Positions 18,313 through 26,487 of a stretch of 64,000 nt of DNA are shown here, piece after piece. Made by a program: the position numbers and the translations under genes. Source of the stretch: Cytophagaceae bacterium (GTDB lineage: Bacteria; Bacteroidota; Bacteroidia; Cytophagales; Spirosomataceae); contig CANFVE010000011.1 in the NCBI GenBank assembly GCA_947450365.1, positions 1 to 64,000 of the forward strand, given 5' to 3'. Under the pieces are notes generated by a model. It had not been told where the DNA came from. It saw only the letters and a list, made by a program, of their open reading frames with translations, and searched no databases. Position 1 is the stretch's first letter. The number at the start of each line of letters is the position of its first letter.

Positions 18313-19194
18313 ATGGCTTCCTTAAAAGAAGTAAGAAATAGAATTGTATCGGTAAATTCGACCCAGCAAATCACCAAAGCCATGAAAATGGTTTCGGCGG
18401 CCAAATTGCGTCGTTCACAGGATGCCATTATTCAAATGCGTCCCTATGCCAAAAAATTATCTGAAATGATCGCCACCGTTTCTGCACGGACGGATGCTGG
18501 AAAGGAAAATACTTTTACGCAAACTCGCCCGATTCAGAAGGTGTTAATCGTTTTGGTAACTTCTGATCGTGGATTGTGTGGCGCCTTTAATGCAAATGTG
18601 GGAAAGGCGGCGATTGCATTGATTCAGGAAAAATATGCGGCCCAACAAGCAGCCGGAAACGTTCAAATTCTCCCCTTAGGTAAAAAAGGTGCGGAATACA
18701 TGGGACGTCGAGGTTATTCGCTGAATACGGAGCATATGGAAATTTTCGGTCGTTTGAATTTTTCAAATGTGCGGACGATTGGAGAAGAAATTTTGGCGGG
18801 ATTTGCCTCGCAGGCATATGATGTCGTTGAAATCGTTTTCAATGAATTCAAAAATGTCGCCACACAAATCATTCGGGCAGAACAATTATTGCCTTTGCAA
18901 GAAAGTACTGATTCATCGGTTTCGGTTTCTTCCGTGGACTATATTTTCGAACCAAATGAAGCGGAAATCATCAATGAATTGATTCCAAAATCAATCAAAT
19001 TGTCCATTTTCCGCGCTTTATTAGAATCCAATGCCTCTGAACATGGCGCTCGGATGACGGCGATGGATAAGGCAACGGATAATGCCGGTGAATTATTGAA
19101 AGCATTGAAATTAGAATATAACCGATCACGTCAAGCGGCCATTACGACCGAGATTCTTGAGATTGTGGGAGGTGCAGAAGCATTATCTGCCTAA
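18313..19194 (+). CDS. atpG: F1F0 ATP synthase subunit gamma
   Basis: 293-residue central-stalk subunit that rotates within the alpha3-beta3 ring. The N-terminal helix has MASLKEVRNRIVSVNSTQQITKAMKMVSAAKLRR, and the C-terminal helix has ARMTAMDKATDNAGELL with YNRSRQAAITTEILEIVGGAEAL, both diagnostic. It is coexpressed with atpA and ended by a strong hairpin 40 bp after the stop. The beta and epsilon subunit genes are not in the window. Confidence 0.97.
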   Translation: MASLKEVRNRIVSVNSTQQITKAMKMVSAAKLRRSQDAIIQMRPYAKKLSEMIATVSARTDAGKENTFTQTRPIQKVLIVLVTSDRGLCGAFNANVGKAAIALIQEKYAAQQAAGNVQILPLGKKGAEYMGRRGYSLNTEHMEIFGRLNFSNVRTIGEEILAGFASQAYDVVEIVFNEFKNVATQIIRAEQLLPLQESTDSSVSVSSVDYIFEPNEAEIINELIPKSIKLSIFRALLESNASEHGARMTAMDKATDNAGELLKALKLEYNRSRQAAITTEILEIVGGAEALSA

Positions 19195-19233
19195 TCAAAT
19201 CAGGTTTGAAAGCCATTTTGAACTTATTATAAG

Positions 19234-19265
19234 AAAAAAGCCTTTCTTTATGGAAGGCTTTTTTT
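19234..19265 (+). terminator. Intrinsic terminator after atpG
   Basis: Hairpin with arms AAAAAAGCCTT and AAGGCTTTTTT around a short loop, ending in a T run. It closes the atpA-atpG unit. hflX starts 16 bp later. Confidence 0.88.
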
Positions 19266-19280
19266 AGCTTTAACGCACAC

Positions 19281-20558
19281 ATGAGAGAAGAAAAAGGATA
19301 TAGTACGGGAGAAGATCAGGAAACTGCGGTTTTAGTGGCGGTGACTTCACAAAAGCAAAACGCTGAACAAACGGCGGAATACCTGGCTGAATTGGCTTTT
19401 TTGGCTTCCACCTCAGGTGTATTGACCTTGAAAAGTTTTACTCAAAACTTGGCCAAACCAGATAATAAAACCTATGTGGGCAAAGGGAAATTTGAGGAAA
19501 TTATGGCGTATGTGATTGAAAAACAGGTCGATATGTTAATTTTCGATGACGATTTATCTCCTTCTCAGGTCCGAAATATTGAATTTAATATTCAAGAATA
19601 CGGCAAGGAAATCAAGGTCCTGGACCGAAGTTTATTGATCTTGAATATTTTCGCGTTGCGGGCCCAGACGATACAGGCGAAAACGCAGGTGGAATTGGCA
19701 CAGTATCAGTATATGTTGCCCCGTTTAACGCGAATGTGGTCTCACTTATCGAAGCAACGAGGTGGCGTCGGCATGCGGGGTCCCGGAGAAAAGGAATTAG
19801 AAACGGATCGTCGGATTGCTAATGACCGGATTGCCTTTTTGAAAGATAAATTAGAGGCGATTGATCGGCAATCCTATACGCAGCGTAAAAATCGCGACCG
19901 GATGGTTCGGGTTTCTTTGGTGGGTTATACCAATGTGGGAAAATCTACCCTCATGCGTAAATTGGCCAAAGCGGATGTATTCGCGGAGAATAAATTATTT
20001 GCGACAGTAGATTCTACGGTGCGCAAAATTTCATGGGATGGGATTCCATTTCTGTTGACTGATACGGTTGGGTTCATCCGTAAGCTACCGACTTTATTGA
20101 TTGAATCGTTCAAATCCACGCTGGATGAGGTGCGCGAGGCGGATGTGTTGTTGCACATCGTGGATATCTCACATCCAAATTTTGAGGAGCAGATTGAGGT
20201 CGTTCAAGGAATCTTGAATGAGATGGGTGCGGGTGATAAGCCGACGATTTTGGTATTCAATAAAATCGACCTATTTCCTGTGGAAGATGTATTTTTCGAA
20301 GGGGCGGAATTAAATGCAGAGGGCGAACCCGAGAAAAGTAAAATGGATCGGGTGACAGATTTCTTAAAAAGGACGCATTGGCAGACCAACCAACCGAAAA
20401 CGGTGTTCATTTCGGCCGAACAAAAAAGTAATTTAGGTGAATTGCGAGAGGTGATTATGAACCTGATTAAGGAAAAACATTTTCAAATATTTCCGAATTG
20501 GCTTGAGTCCAATCACTTATTGGGACATAGTGATGGATATATTCCTGAGGAGTCTTAA
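19281..20558 (+). CDS. hflX: GTPase HflX
   Basis: 425-residue ribosome-associated GTPase that splits or rescues stalled ribosomes under stress. The N-terminal HflX domain has DDDLSPSQVRNIE and VLDRSLLILNIFA. The linker has GGVGMRGPGEKELETDRR. The G domain shows G1 GYTNVGKST, G3 DTVGFIRKLP and G4 NKID. A short lysine-rich C-terminal region follows. The gene begins just after the atpG terminator, and a tRNA gene follows 12 bp after its stop. Confidence 0.95.
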   Translation: MREEKGYSTGEDQETAVLVAVTSQKQNAEQTAEYLAELAFLASTSGVLTLKSFTQNLAKPDNKTYVGKGKFEEIMAYVIEKQVDMLIFDDDLSPSQVRNIEFNIQEYGKEIKVLDRSLLILNIFALRAQTIQAKTQVELAQYQYMLPRLTRMWSHLSKQRGGVGMRGPGEKELETDRRIANDRIAFLKDKLEAIDRQSYTQRKNRDRMVRVSLVGYTNVGKSTLMRKLAKADVFAENKLFATVDSTVRKISWDGIPFLLTDTVGFIRKLPTLLIESFKSTLDEVREADVLLHIVDISHPNFEEQIEVVQGILNEMGAGDKPTILVFNKIDLFPVEDVFFEGAELNAEGEPEKSKMDRVTDFLKRTHWQTNQPKTVFISAEQKSNLGELREVIMNLIKEKHFQIFPNWLESNHLLGHSDGYIPEES

Positions 20559-20570
20559 ATTTGTGAACTT

Positions 20571-20642
20571 GGCGCCGTAGTTCAACGGATAGAATAGGCG
20601 TTTCCTAAACGCTAGATACGAGTTCGATTCTCGTCGGGGCCA
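20571..20642 (+). tRNA. tRNA-Arg (anticodon CCT)
   Basis: A 72-nt cloverleaf can be folded by hand. The D stem is GTTC/GAAT. The anticodon stem is GGCGT/ACGCT with loop TTCCTAA, giving anticodon CCT. The variable region is AGAT, the T stem is ACGAG/CTCGT with TTCGATT loop, and A is the discriminator. The acceptor pairs are GGCGCCG with CGGGGCC, leaving a G4-G69 mismatch. CCA is not encoded. It reads AGG arginine codons. Confidence 0.92.
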
Positions 20643-20688
20643 CATAAACGCAAGGCTTAAGTCTAGAGGTAGAAGTCTGGAGGCTGTT

Positions 20689-20920
20689 CCTTTGGCAATC
20701 CTTCAGGTTTGCCAAAGTTAGAGACGCAGTATGCGTCGATTCATTTCCTTAAAGTGTTAGGCCGAAGGCAGGTCCTTTGGCAATCCTTCAGGTTTGCCAA
20801 AGTTAGAGACGCAGTATGCGTCGATTCATTACCTTAAAGTGTTAGGCCGAAGGCAGGTCCTTTTGCAATCCTTCAGGTTTGCCAAAGTTAGAGACGCAGC
20901 ATGCGTCGATTCATTTCCTT
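20689..20920. repeat. 85-bp tandem repeat with two palindromes per unit, about 2.7 copies
   Basis: Units begin at 20689, 20774 and 20859 with an exact 85-bp period. Each holds CTTTGGCAA...TTGCCAAAG (10-base loop TCCTTCAGGT) and a second dyad GACGCA-GTA-TGCGTC (GCA spacer in copy 3). Copies 1 and 2 differ at one base. Copy 3 has CTTTTGCAA, breaking one stem pair, and diverges after base 20920. The first dyad shares its core with the repeats at 8431-8676. The 455-bp gap between the tRNA and the Crp-type gene holds no convincing gene. The remaining 20921-21097 is AT-rich leader sequence. Confidence 0.9.
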
Positions 20921-21097
20921 TTATTGGTAGGCCCAAGTCCAAGTTAAGAAAAATCAAGTTATTTGATAACCATAGGAAGCAACCAGGGTCATGAACGGCT
21001 AGATACTTGTTGTGACCTAATAACCATTAATACAAATTTAATTTTTTACTAAAATAATTGTATTTTTATAGGCATTATACCCATATAAGTTCTAAAA

Positions 21098-21673
21098 ATG
21101 AAATTATCCGAAAAAATATCGGAAAGTGTATTTTTCAAAACAAAACCTAATCCCGTTTTATTGGATTGGCTTTTTAAATTAATCTTCGCTCAAAAAGTCA
21201 AAAAAGGCGAATTTATCCTGCATGAAGGAGAAGTTTGCGACCGACTATATTACATTGAATCCGGGCTTATACGCATTTTCAGAACGCAAGAAACGAAAGA
21301 AATCACAACCTGGTTCGCAAAAGAGGGTGATTTCATCAGTACAGTTAATAGTTTTCATTATGGCGTTCCTTCTCTAGAAAGTTTTGAGGCCTTGGAAGAT
21401 TGTGTTATTTATTCAATAACGAAAAAGCATTATCATTTTTTGGTTGAACAAAATTCCAGTTTTGCCCTTTTTGCCATGAATGAGCTTTTTAATAATTTGT
21501 GTGAATACCAAAACCAATGTGAATTTTTGAGAACGCTTTCGGCTTTAGAACGCGTACAGCTGATTGAAAAAAAATATCCTTATTTCCTTACTCGGGTGAA
21601 AAATAAGGATTTATCAACCTTTTTAAATATAGAACCCACCTATCTTTCCAAACTACTAAATGCTAAAGAATAA
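21098..21673 (+). CDS. Crp/Fnr family transcriptional regulator
   Basis: 191 residues. The cyclic-nucleotide-binding beta roll occupies about residues 15-130 (KKGEFILHEGEVCDRLYYIESGLIRIF, FISTVNSFHYG). It is followed by a dimer helix and a short winged helix-turn-helix whose recognition part reads LSTFLNIEPTYLSKLLN. This is the compact Bacteroidota type that usually lacks residues for cAMP binding. The ligand and target genes are unknown. It is a single-gene unit with its own terminator, and locally more AT-rich than its neighbours. Confidence 0.85.
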   Translation: MKLSEKISESVFFKTKPNPVLLDWLFKLIFAQKVKKGEFILHEGEVCDRLYYIESGLIRIFRTQETKEITTWFAKEGDFISTVNSFHYGVPSLESFEALEDCVIYSITKKHYHFLVEQNSSFALFAMNELFNNLCEYQNQCEFLRTLSALERVQLIEKKYPYFLTRVKNKDLSTFLNIEPTYLSKLLNAKE

Positions 21674-21674
21674 A

Positions 21675-21704
21675 AAAATCCTCAAATAAAATCTGAGGAT
21701 TTTC
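21675..21704 (+). terminator. Intrinsic terminator after the Crp/Fnr-type gene
   Basis: AAAATCCTCA and TGAGGATTTT arms around a nine-base AT-rich loop, immediately after the stop codon. The following 196 bp to the next start codon show no gene. Confidence 0.8.
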
Positions 21705-21900
21705 AGCACTCCGTGTTCTAAATTTATATTTTTACAATATCTAAAAAGCAAATTGGCGATGAGTAAATTTAGTTAACGTCAGATTAACAAAAGTTGGAAA
21801 ATCACAAGTTTTTGAAAAAAAATCAATTTTAGGAACAATTCTACTCCCTTCAAGGTTTCTCTTACCTAAGGCCTAGTATTTTTTCAGGCAACCCATAGGA

Positions 21901-23034
21901 ATGATTCCAATTACACATTACCAAATTTTCAAATCCACCCACGAAATACCTGAAAATTGGTATACACTAGCTCAAGACAATCTATTTCTAAGCCTGCCCT
22001 ATTTACAATTTCTAGAAAAAGCCTCGCCTTCGAATTTCAACAATTATTTTATCGGCCTTTACGCCCAGGACCAATTGGCCGGAATTTGCCTCGCCCAACA
22101 CGTAGATCTACGAAATTTAAATCATTTTGGCCAACGAGATTCGTTCCTAAAAAAGGCCATCCGTGGATTTTTATTCAAAAATTTTTCCGGTAAACTTTTA
22201 ATTGTAGGCAATAACCTGATGACTGGCGCACCTTGTCATCAATTACAGTCCTACATAGATCCCGCCTCCGCCATGGCTTGCCTAAAACGATTGATTCATG
22301 AGCAATTTAAAGCCCATATTCATTTATGCATTTTTAAGGATTTTCGAGAACAAGAGGCTTCCTATTTCCCAACATCCGATCAAAATCCCTTTTTGACTTT
22401 TACGGCCCAACCCAATATGCACCTGCTTTTGCGACCCAGCTGGTTGAGTTTTTCTGATTACCAAGGGGATTTAACCAAAAAATATCGGGATCAATGTAAA
22501 CGCGCACGCAAAAAAGGAGAAGGCATCACGAATCGATTACTTGAATTCTCAGACCTGGTGGAATTAGAGGATCGAATGCATGAATTATACCTACATGTGG
22601 CTCATCATGCCCCATTCAATACCTTCTTCCTTCCAAAAAATCATTTTATTGAATTAAAAAATCAGCTCAGTGATCAATTTCGTATTATTGGTCATTATCT
22701 TGACGGAGAATTCGTTGGTTTTCATTCCATGATCCTACAAGGGAAAACCGTTGAGACTTATTTTCTCGGTTATGATGAACAAATCCAACGGGAGCATATG
22801 CTCTACTTAAATATGTTGTACGACATGATTGAGTTTGGTATTCAACAACGTGCCGAACGAATAAATTTCGGCCGAACCGCCATGGAAATTAAAAGTTCAG
22901 TAGGAGCCCAATCCGAAATGCTATTGAGTTTTATGCAACATAGTCATCCCACAATAAACCGAAAACTTGGATTTTTCTATCAATTCCTAGAACCCAAAAT
23001 TGCTTGGACCGAACGCCACCCTTTTAAAAACTAA
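21901..23034 (+). CDS. GNAT/FemAB-like acyltransferase family protein
   Basis: 377-residue cytoplasmic protein. The layout (N-terminal YIGLYAQDQLAGICLAQ-like strand pair, then a C-terminal half with LTKKYRDQCKRARKKG, FRIIGHYLDGEFVGFHSMILQG, TYFLGYDEQIQREHMLYLNMLYDMIEFGI and INFGRTAMEIKSSVGA) resembles the acetyltransferase-like proteins related to FemAB and GNAT folds. Such enzymes transfer amino-acyl or acyl groups, often to cell-wall or lipid acceptors. The substrate is unknown. It is followed 58 bp later by the DUF5009 membrane protein. Confidence 0.62.
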   Translation: MIPITHYQIFKSTHEIPENWYTLAQDNLFLSLPYLQFLEKASPSNFNNYFIGLYAQDQLAGICLAQHVDLRNLNHFGQRDSFLKKAIRGFLFKNFSGKLLIVGNNLMTGAPCHQLQSYIDPASAMACLKRLIHEQFKAHIHLCIFKDFREQEASYFPTSDQNPFLTFTAQPNMHLLLRPSWLSFSDYQGDLTKKYRDQCKRARKKGEGITNRLLEFSDLVELEDRMHELYLHVAHHAPFNTFFLPKNHFIELKNQLSDQFRIIGHYLDGEFVGFHSMILQGKTVETYFLGYDEQIQREHMLYLNMLYDMIEFGIQQRAERINFGRTAMEIKSSVGAQSEMLLSFMQHSHPTINRKLGFFYQFLEPKIAWTERHPFKN

Positions 23035-23092
23035 GCCATGTGATTTTTTGAATGATTTTCCTTAATTTAGAGGCAAACCTATCTAAACCTCT

Positions 23093-24202
23093 ATGGAATT
23101 ATCAGAATCAAAACGTCTTTACTCATTAGATGCCCTCCGCGGCTTCGACATGTTTTGGATCATGGGTGCCGAAGAAATCTTCCACGCCCTTTACAAAGCC
23201 TCCGGTTCCCCATTTTGGGGATTTTTTGCCCATCAATTAGATCACCCGAAATGGGACGGATTTACGTTTAATGATTTAATTTTTCCTTTATTTCTGTTTA
23301 TGGCCGGTTGCGCGACCCCCTATTCCCTAGGAAAAGACCTGGAAAAAGGAAAATCAAAACAGCAATTATTAGCCCGTGTCATCAAACGCGGCCTGATCCT
23401 CGTACTTTTAGGCATCATCTATAATAACGGCCTCGAGATCATGCCTCTCGAAGAAATTCGATTTGGAAGTGTTTTAGGTCGGATTGGATTGGGCTATATG
23501 TTTGCGAACATCATCTTCCTCTACACCGAAAAACAAATCATTCAATTCACCTGGTTCGCAGGAATCCTGATTGCCTATTATTTACTTTTAAAATTCAATG
23601 CCGCACCCGGATTTGCCATTGGGGATTTAAGCCAAGAAGGTAATTTTGCCTCTTACATGGACCGCCTCCTAATGCCTGGTCGCTTGTATCGCGGAAACCA
23701 TGACCCAGAAGGCTTATTTTCGACAATTCCCGCCATTTCCACGGGCTTGATTGGAATCCTAACAGGTAATTATTTAAAACATGATGCTGCCACAGGCCTT
23801 GAAAAAACAAAAAAAATGGCAATCATTGGGGTAATTTTCATCGCGATTGCGTTGCTATGGAACATGGATTTTCCGATCAACAAAAACCTATGGTCTAGCT
23901 CTTTTGTCATGCTCGTAGGTGGAATCAGCCTTTGCCTGCTTTCCTTATTTTATTACATCATCGATGTCCAAGGTCACCAAAAATGGGCTTTTTTCTTCCG
24001 GGTCATCGGAATGAATTCAATCCTGATTTATTTATCGGGCATTTTAATTGATTGGGAACATGCGACGGACGGAATGTTTCATTGGTTAGGCCAGTTAATC
24101 GGCGATCCCTACAATGCCGTAGCCCTAGCCATTTGCTACACAGGTTTGAAATGGGTTTTCTTATATTTCATGTACCAAAAGAAAACATTCTTGCGCGTAT
24201 AA
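23093..24202 (+). CDS. DUF5009 / NagX-type membrane acetyltransferase-like protein
   Basis: 369-residue integral membrane protein with about ten hydrophobic segments. It has the family opening RLYSLDALRGFDMFWIMG, FNDLIFPLFLFMAGCATPYSL, then RVIKRGLILVLLGIIYN, and FSTIPAISTGLIGILTGNYL. It is related to heparan-alpha-glucosaminide N-acetyltransferase and to NagX proteins found with N-acetylglucosamine genes. It may move acetyl groups across the membrane onto amino sugars, but no substrate can be fixed. It converges on the symporter gene through a shared terminator. Confidence 0.82.
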   Translation: MELSESKRLYSLDALRGFDMFWIMGAEEIFHALYKASGSPFWGFFAHQLDHPKWDGFTFNDLIFPLFLFMAGCATPYSLGKDLEKGKSKQQLLARVIKRGLILVLLGIIYNNGLEIMPLEEIRFGSVLGRIGLGYMFANIIFLYTEKQIIQFTWFAGILIAYYLLLKFNAAPGFAIGDLSQEGNFASYMDRLLMPGRLYRGNHDPEGLFSTIPAISTGLIGILTGNYLKHDAATGLEKTKKMAIIGVIFIAIALLWNMDFPINKNLWSSSFVMLVGGISLCLLSLFYYIIDVQGHQKWAFFFRVIGMNSILIYLSGILIDWEHATDGMFHWLGQLIGDPYNAVALAICYTGLKWVFLYFMYQKKTFLRV

Positions 24203-24293
24203 TTCATGCATCGACCAAATCCTAAAGCCCTAGCATTTGCTTTAAAAATTTAAAATTCAAGCTGCGAAGGATTCAGTCAAGAATCAAAAACCA

Positions 24294-24329
24294 TAAAAAA
24301 GGTCGAGACTTTCTTCTCGACCTTTTTTA
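24294..24329. terminator. Bidirectional intrinsic terminator
   Basis: AAAAAAGGTCGAGA and TCTCGACCTTTTTT form a perfect 14-bp stem with A/T runs on both sides, placed between the convergent DUF5009 and symporter genes. Confidence 0.92.
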
Positions 24330-24356
24330 TTTACAATATAAATTTGAACAAAAACC

Positions 24357-25211
24357 TTATTTTTCCAAATTCACCAAATAGCCAAAAATGGCCGCCGTGA
24401 AAAACATGATCAAACTATAAATGACCGCTGGGGTCGCCATTGTACTATTTCCAATGACCGTCAAAGCAATAAAAATAGCCAAAGTTCCATTGTGAATACC
24501 AATTTCCATTCCAATTGCAATGGCCTGAGCCTTCCCTAATTGAAATAAACGCGGCACAAAATAACCAATTCCCATACTTAATACATTCAATAAAAGCGTG
24601 GGTATTCCGACCATATGGAAATCATGAATAATATGTGCTTTCTCCTTCAAAACCGTCAGGATAATCACTAACACCAAAAAAGAGGCTGAGGCAATTTTCA
24701 CCGGTTTACTTAATTTTTCAGCTAAGGCACTCGCTCTGCTGCGAATCAACATCCCAATGGAAACTGGACCCAATACCACCACACAAACCTCTATAATCTT
24801 TTTGAATTGCAAAGGCACCACTTGATCCGTTTGCATAAAACTAGCCATCGCAAAATTCACAATAAAGGTGATCGAAAACACGGAAATCAGACTATTGATT
24901 GCAGTTAAGGTAACATTTAGGGCCACATCTCCTTTGGCCATGTGTGAATATAAATTGGCCGTCGGGCCACCCGGAGAAGCGGATAGTAGCATGAGCCCAA
25001 CTGCCAGTTCAGGCGATAGTCCAAAACCGGAAGCAATGAAATAACAAATAACGGGTAGGAGAAGCATTTGACACAAAAGCCCAATGAGTACTGCTCTGGG
25101 AAATATAAGGACCCGTTTAAAATCCTCGATGCGTAATGAAAGCCCTAATCCCATCATAATAATGGCCAGAGCTAATGGTAATAAAACCACGGATAAAAAA
25201 TTTGCTTGCAT
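24357..25211 (-). CDS. Bile acid:sodium symporter family transporter
   Basis: 284-residue inner-membrane carrier with nine to ten hydrophobic helices. Family features include MMGLGLSLRIEDFKRVL, the crossing motif LLSASPGGPTANLYSHMAKGD, and MEIGIHNGTLAIFIAL, the second discontinuous helix. Family members import bile acids, pantoate or other organic anions with sodium. In a free-living bacterium the substrate is not a bile acid and remains unknown. The ATG at 25211 is preferred over a TTG nine codons upstream, because the latter would lie within the divergent inverted repeat region. Confidence 0.87.
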   Translation of the reverse strand: MQANFLSVVLLPLALAIIMMGLGLSLRIEDFKRVLIFPRAVLIGLLCQMLLLPVICYFIASGFGLSPELAVGLMLLSASPGGPTANLYSHMAKGDVALNVTLTAINSLISVFSITFIVNFAMASFMQTDQVVPLQFKKIIEVCVVVLGPVSIGMLIRSRASALAEKLSKPVKIASASFLVLVIILTVLKEKAHIIHDFHMVGIPTLLLNVLSMGIGYFVPRLFQLGKAQAIAIGMEIGIHNGTLAIFIALTVIGNSTMATPAVIYSLIMFFTAAIFGYLVNLEK

Positions 25212-25217
25212 AGGTAG

Positions 25218-25256
25218 AATAGGTTTATATTGGTACAAATTAGCAATAAACCTATT
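25218..25256. promoter_or_regulatory. Perfect 11-bp inverted repeat in divergent promoter region
   Basis: AATAGGTTTAT (25218-25228) and ATAAACCTATT (25246-25256) are exact reverse complements separated by 17 bases. They fill most of the 56-bp gap between the symporter start (25211, minus) and the CPBP gene start (25268, plus). The geometry suggests a dimeric repressor operator or a short RNA hairpin. Confidence 0.6.
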
Positions 25257-25267
25257 TAAACCAAAAT

Positions 25268-26431
25268 ATGAGAATAATTCCCCAACCCTTTGTAAAAGGT
25301 AGCTTCCTCACCCTTTTGTACATCTTCTTATTTATTTTTTACCAGAGAAATATTGCTGGACAGGAAATGGCTATCACCTTGCCATTTGTCGCCCTAAGCT
25401 ACTTTTTCTTGTTCAATCTAGGAAATCCAGACGTTCAAGAATATATGGAACAAAAGGGTTTATTGACCCCGCAAAAATCGCTCATCTTCCCCATGCTCCT
25501 TTGGTTCATTCTCGTCGCCTATGTGAGTTTACATGGGGAAAGTCCCTTTGAAGGATCTGGGAGCCTGTTGCCCTTTTTATTCATTTTTCCTGTTTTATAT
25601 TATCAAGCAAATCCGAGAACGGACGTCGGCAGAATCGACTACATACTGTTACTACTTTTTGTTGTTCCATTAACCCTCGTTAAATTTCATGGGGATACGA
25701 CGCTACCGATTAAAGGCAATGGCTTCGGTTCCATTTACAAAATTTCATGGGTTTTATTGATTGCTTATTCCTTTGGAGCTATTCGAAAAATCAAAGACAT
25801 TGGGTTTTATCCCGTTTTTAAATTGTCCTTTTTAGGTATCGCGATGATTTCCTGGGCGAGCTTTGTGGGCTTTGTTTGCCTGATCGCATGGTCGCTAGGT
25901 TTTGTGAATCCAAATCCTTTTGAGGGAGTCATTCAGGATGGTTTTGCCAAATCTTTATTAGAAATCATGCGCATTTGGATTGGAACAGCTGTATTTGAAG
26001 AATTGTTTTTTCGAGGATTGTTACAGAATATGTTGGCCCAACAAATCCATAAATCCGGTGCCTGGAAATCCTATTGGACCTATGGCATCGCCATCATGCT
26101 CATTTTATCTGCCTTAGCAAGCTATGCCCTGGCCATCGAATACATTTGGTTTCCCATCCTCATAACCTTCGGATTATTTGTTCCTGCCTATTTTTTAGAA
26201 CAAAAACAGTATCAGGCGGTCGGAACGTATACGGCTTTGGCTATCATCAGTATGGCCTTTGGATTCGCGCATTACCATAAAGGATCGATTTTATTTGTGG
26301 GATTGGCGGCCGTGGCGGGTTGGGCCTACGGATACACTTACCTAAAAACGAAGAATGTGTTTTACGCGGCGCTGGTGCATGCATGTGTCAACTTCTCCGA
26401 GTTTCTTTTCCAACTCCACGATATCAAATAA
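25268..26431 (+). CDS. CPBP family intramembrane glutamic endopeptidase
   Basis: 387-residue multi-spanning protein. The CPBP (Abi) signature is clear: VFEELFFRGLL with the catalytic pair E244-E245 and R249 (EExxxR), later FGFAHYH and the C-terminal HACVNF (HxxxN). The family includes prenyl-protein Rce1-like proteases and bacteriocin-immunity proteins. An extra membrane segment (about residues 268-310) separates the EExxxR and FAH motifs, making this longer than typical 200-280-residue members. It is divergently arranged with the symporter across an inverted repeat. The substrate is unknown. Confidence 0.88.
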   Translation: MRIIPQPFVKGSFLTLLYIFLFIFYQRNIAGQEMAITLPFVALSYFFLFNLGNPDVQEYMEQKGLLTPQKSLIFPMLLWFILVAYVSLHGESPFEGSGSLLPFLFIFPVLYYQANPRTDVGRIDYILLLLFVVPLTLVKFHGDTTLPIKGNGFGSIYKISWVLLIAYSFGAIRKIKDIGFYPVFKLSFLGIAMISWASFVGFVCLIAWSLGFVNPNPFEGVIQDGFAKSLLEIMRIWIGTAVFEELFFRGLLQNMLAQQIHKSGAWKSYWTYGIAIMLILSALASYALAIEYIWFPILITFGLFVPAYFLEQKQYQAVGTYTALAIISMAFGFAHYHKGSILFVGLAAVAGWAYGYTYLKTKNVFYAALVHACVNFSEFLFQLHDIK

Positions 26432-26467
26432 AAAAAGGGAGGCATCCATCCGATGCTCTCCCATTTT
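26432..26467 (-). terminator. Intrinsic terminator between convergent genes
   Basis: GGGAG-GCATC pairs with GATGC-TCTCCC with a one-base bulge. The long T run lies on the minus-strand side, so it primarily ends the PqaA-type gene and may also stop the CPBP transcript. Confidence 0.72.
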
Positions 26468-26487
26468 AATCAAAGCCTATTTAACGC

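Noticed and set aside
20689-20920. Possible CRISPR array
   Set aside because: Repeats are 85 bp with no distinct unique spacers. The interval sequence is itself repeated and no cas gene is present.
20794-20994. A 66-codon plus-strand frame
   Set aside because: It runs through the tandem repeat units and shows no protein-like character.
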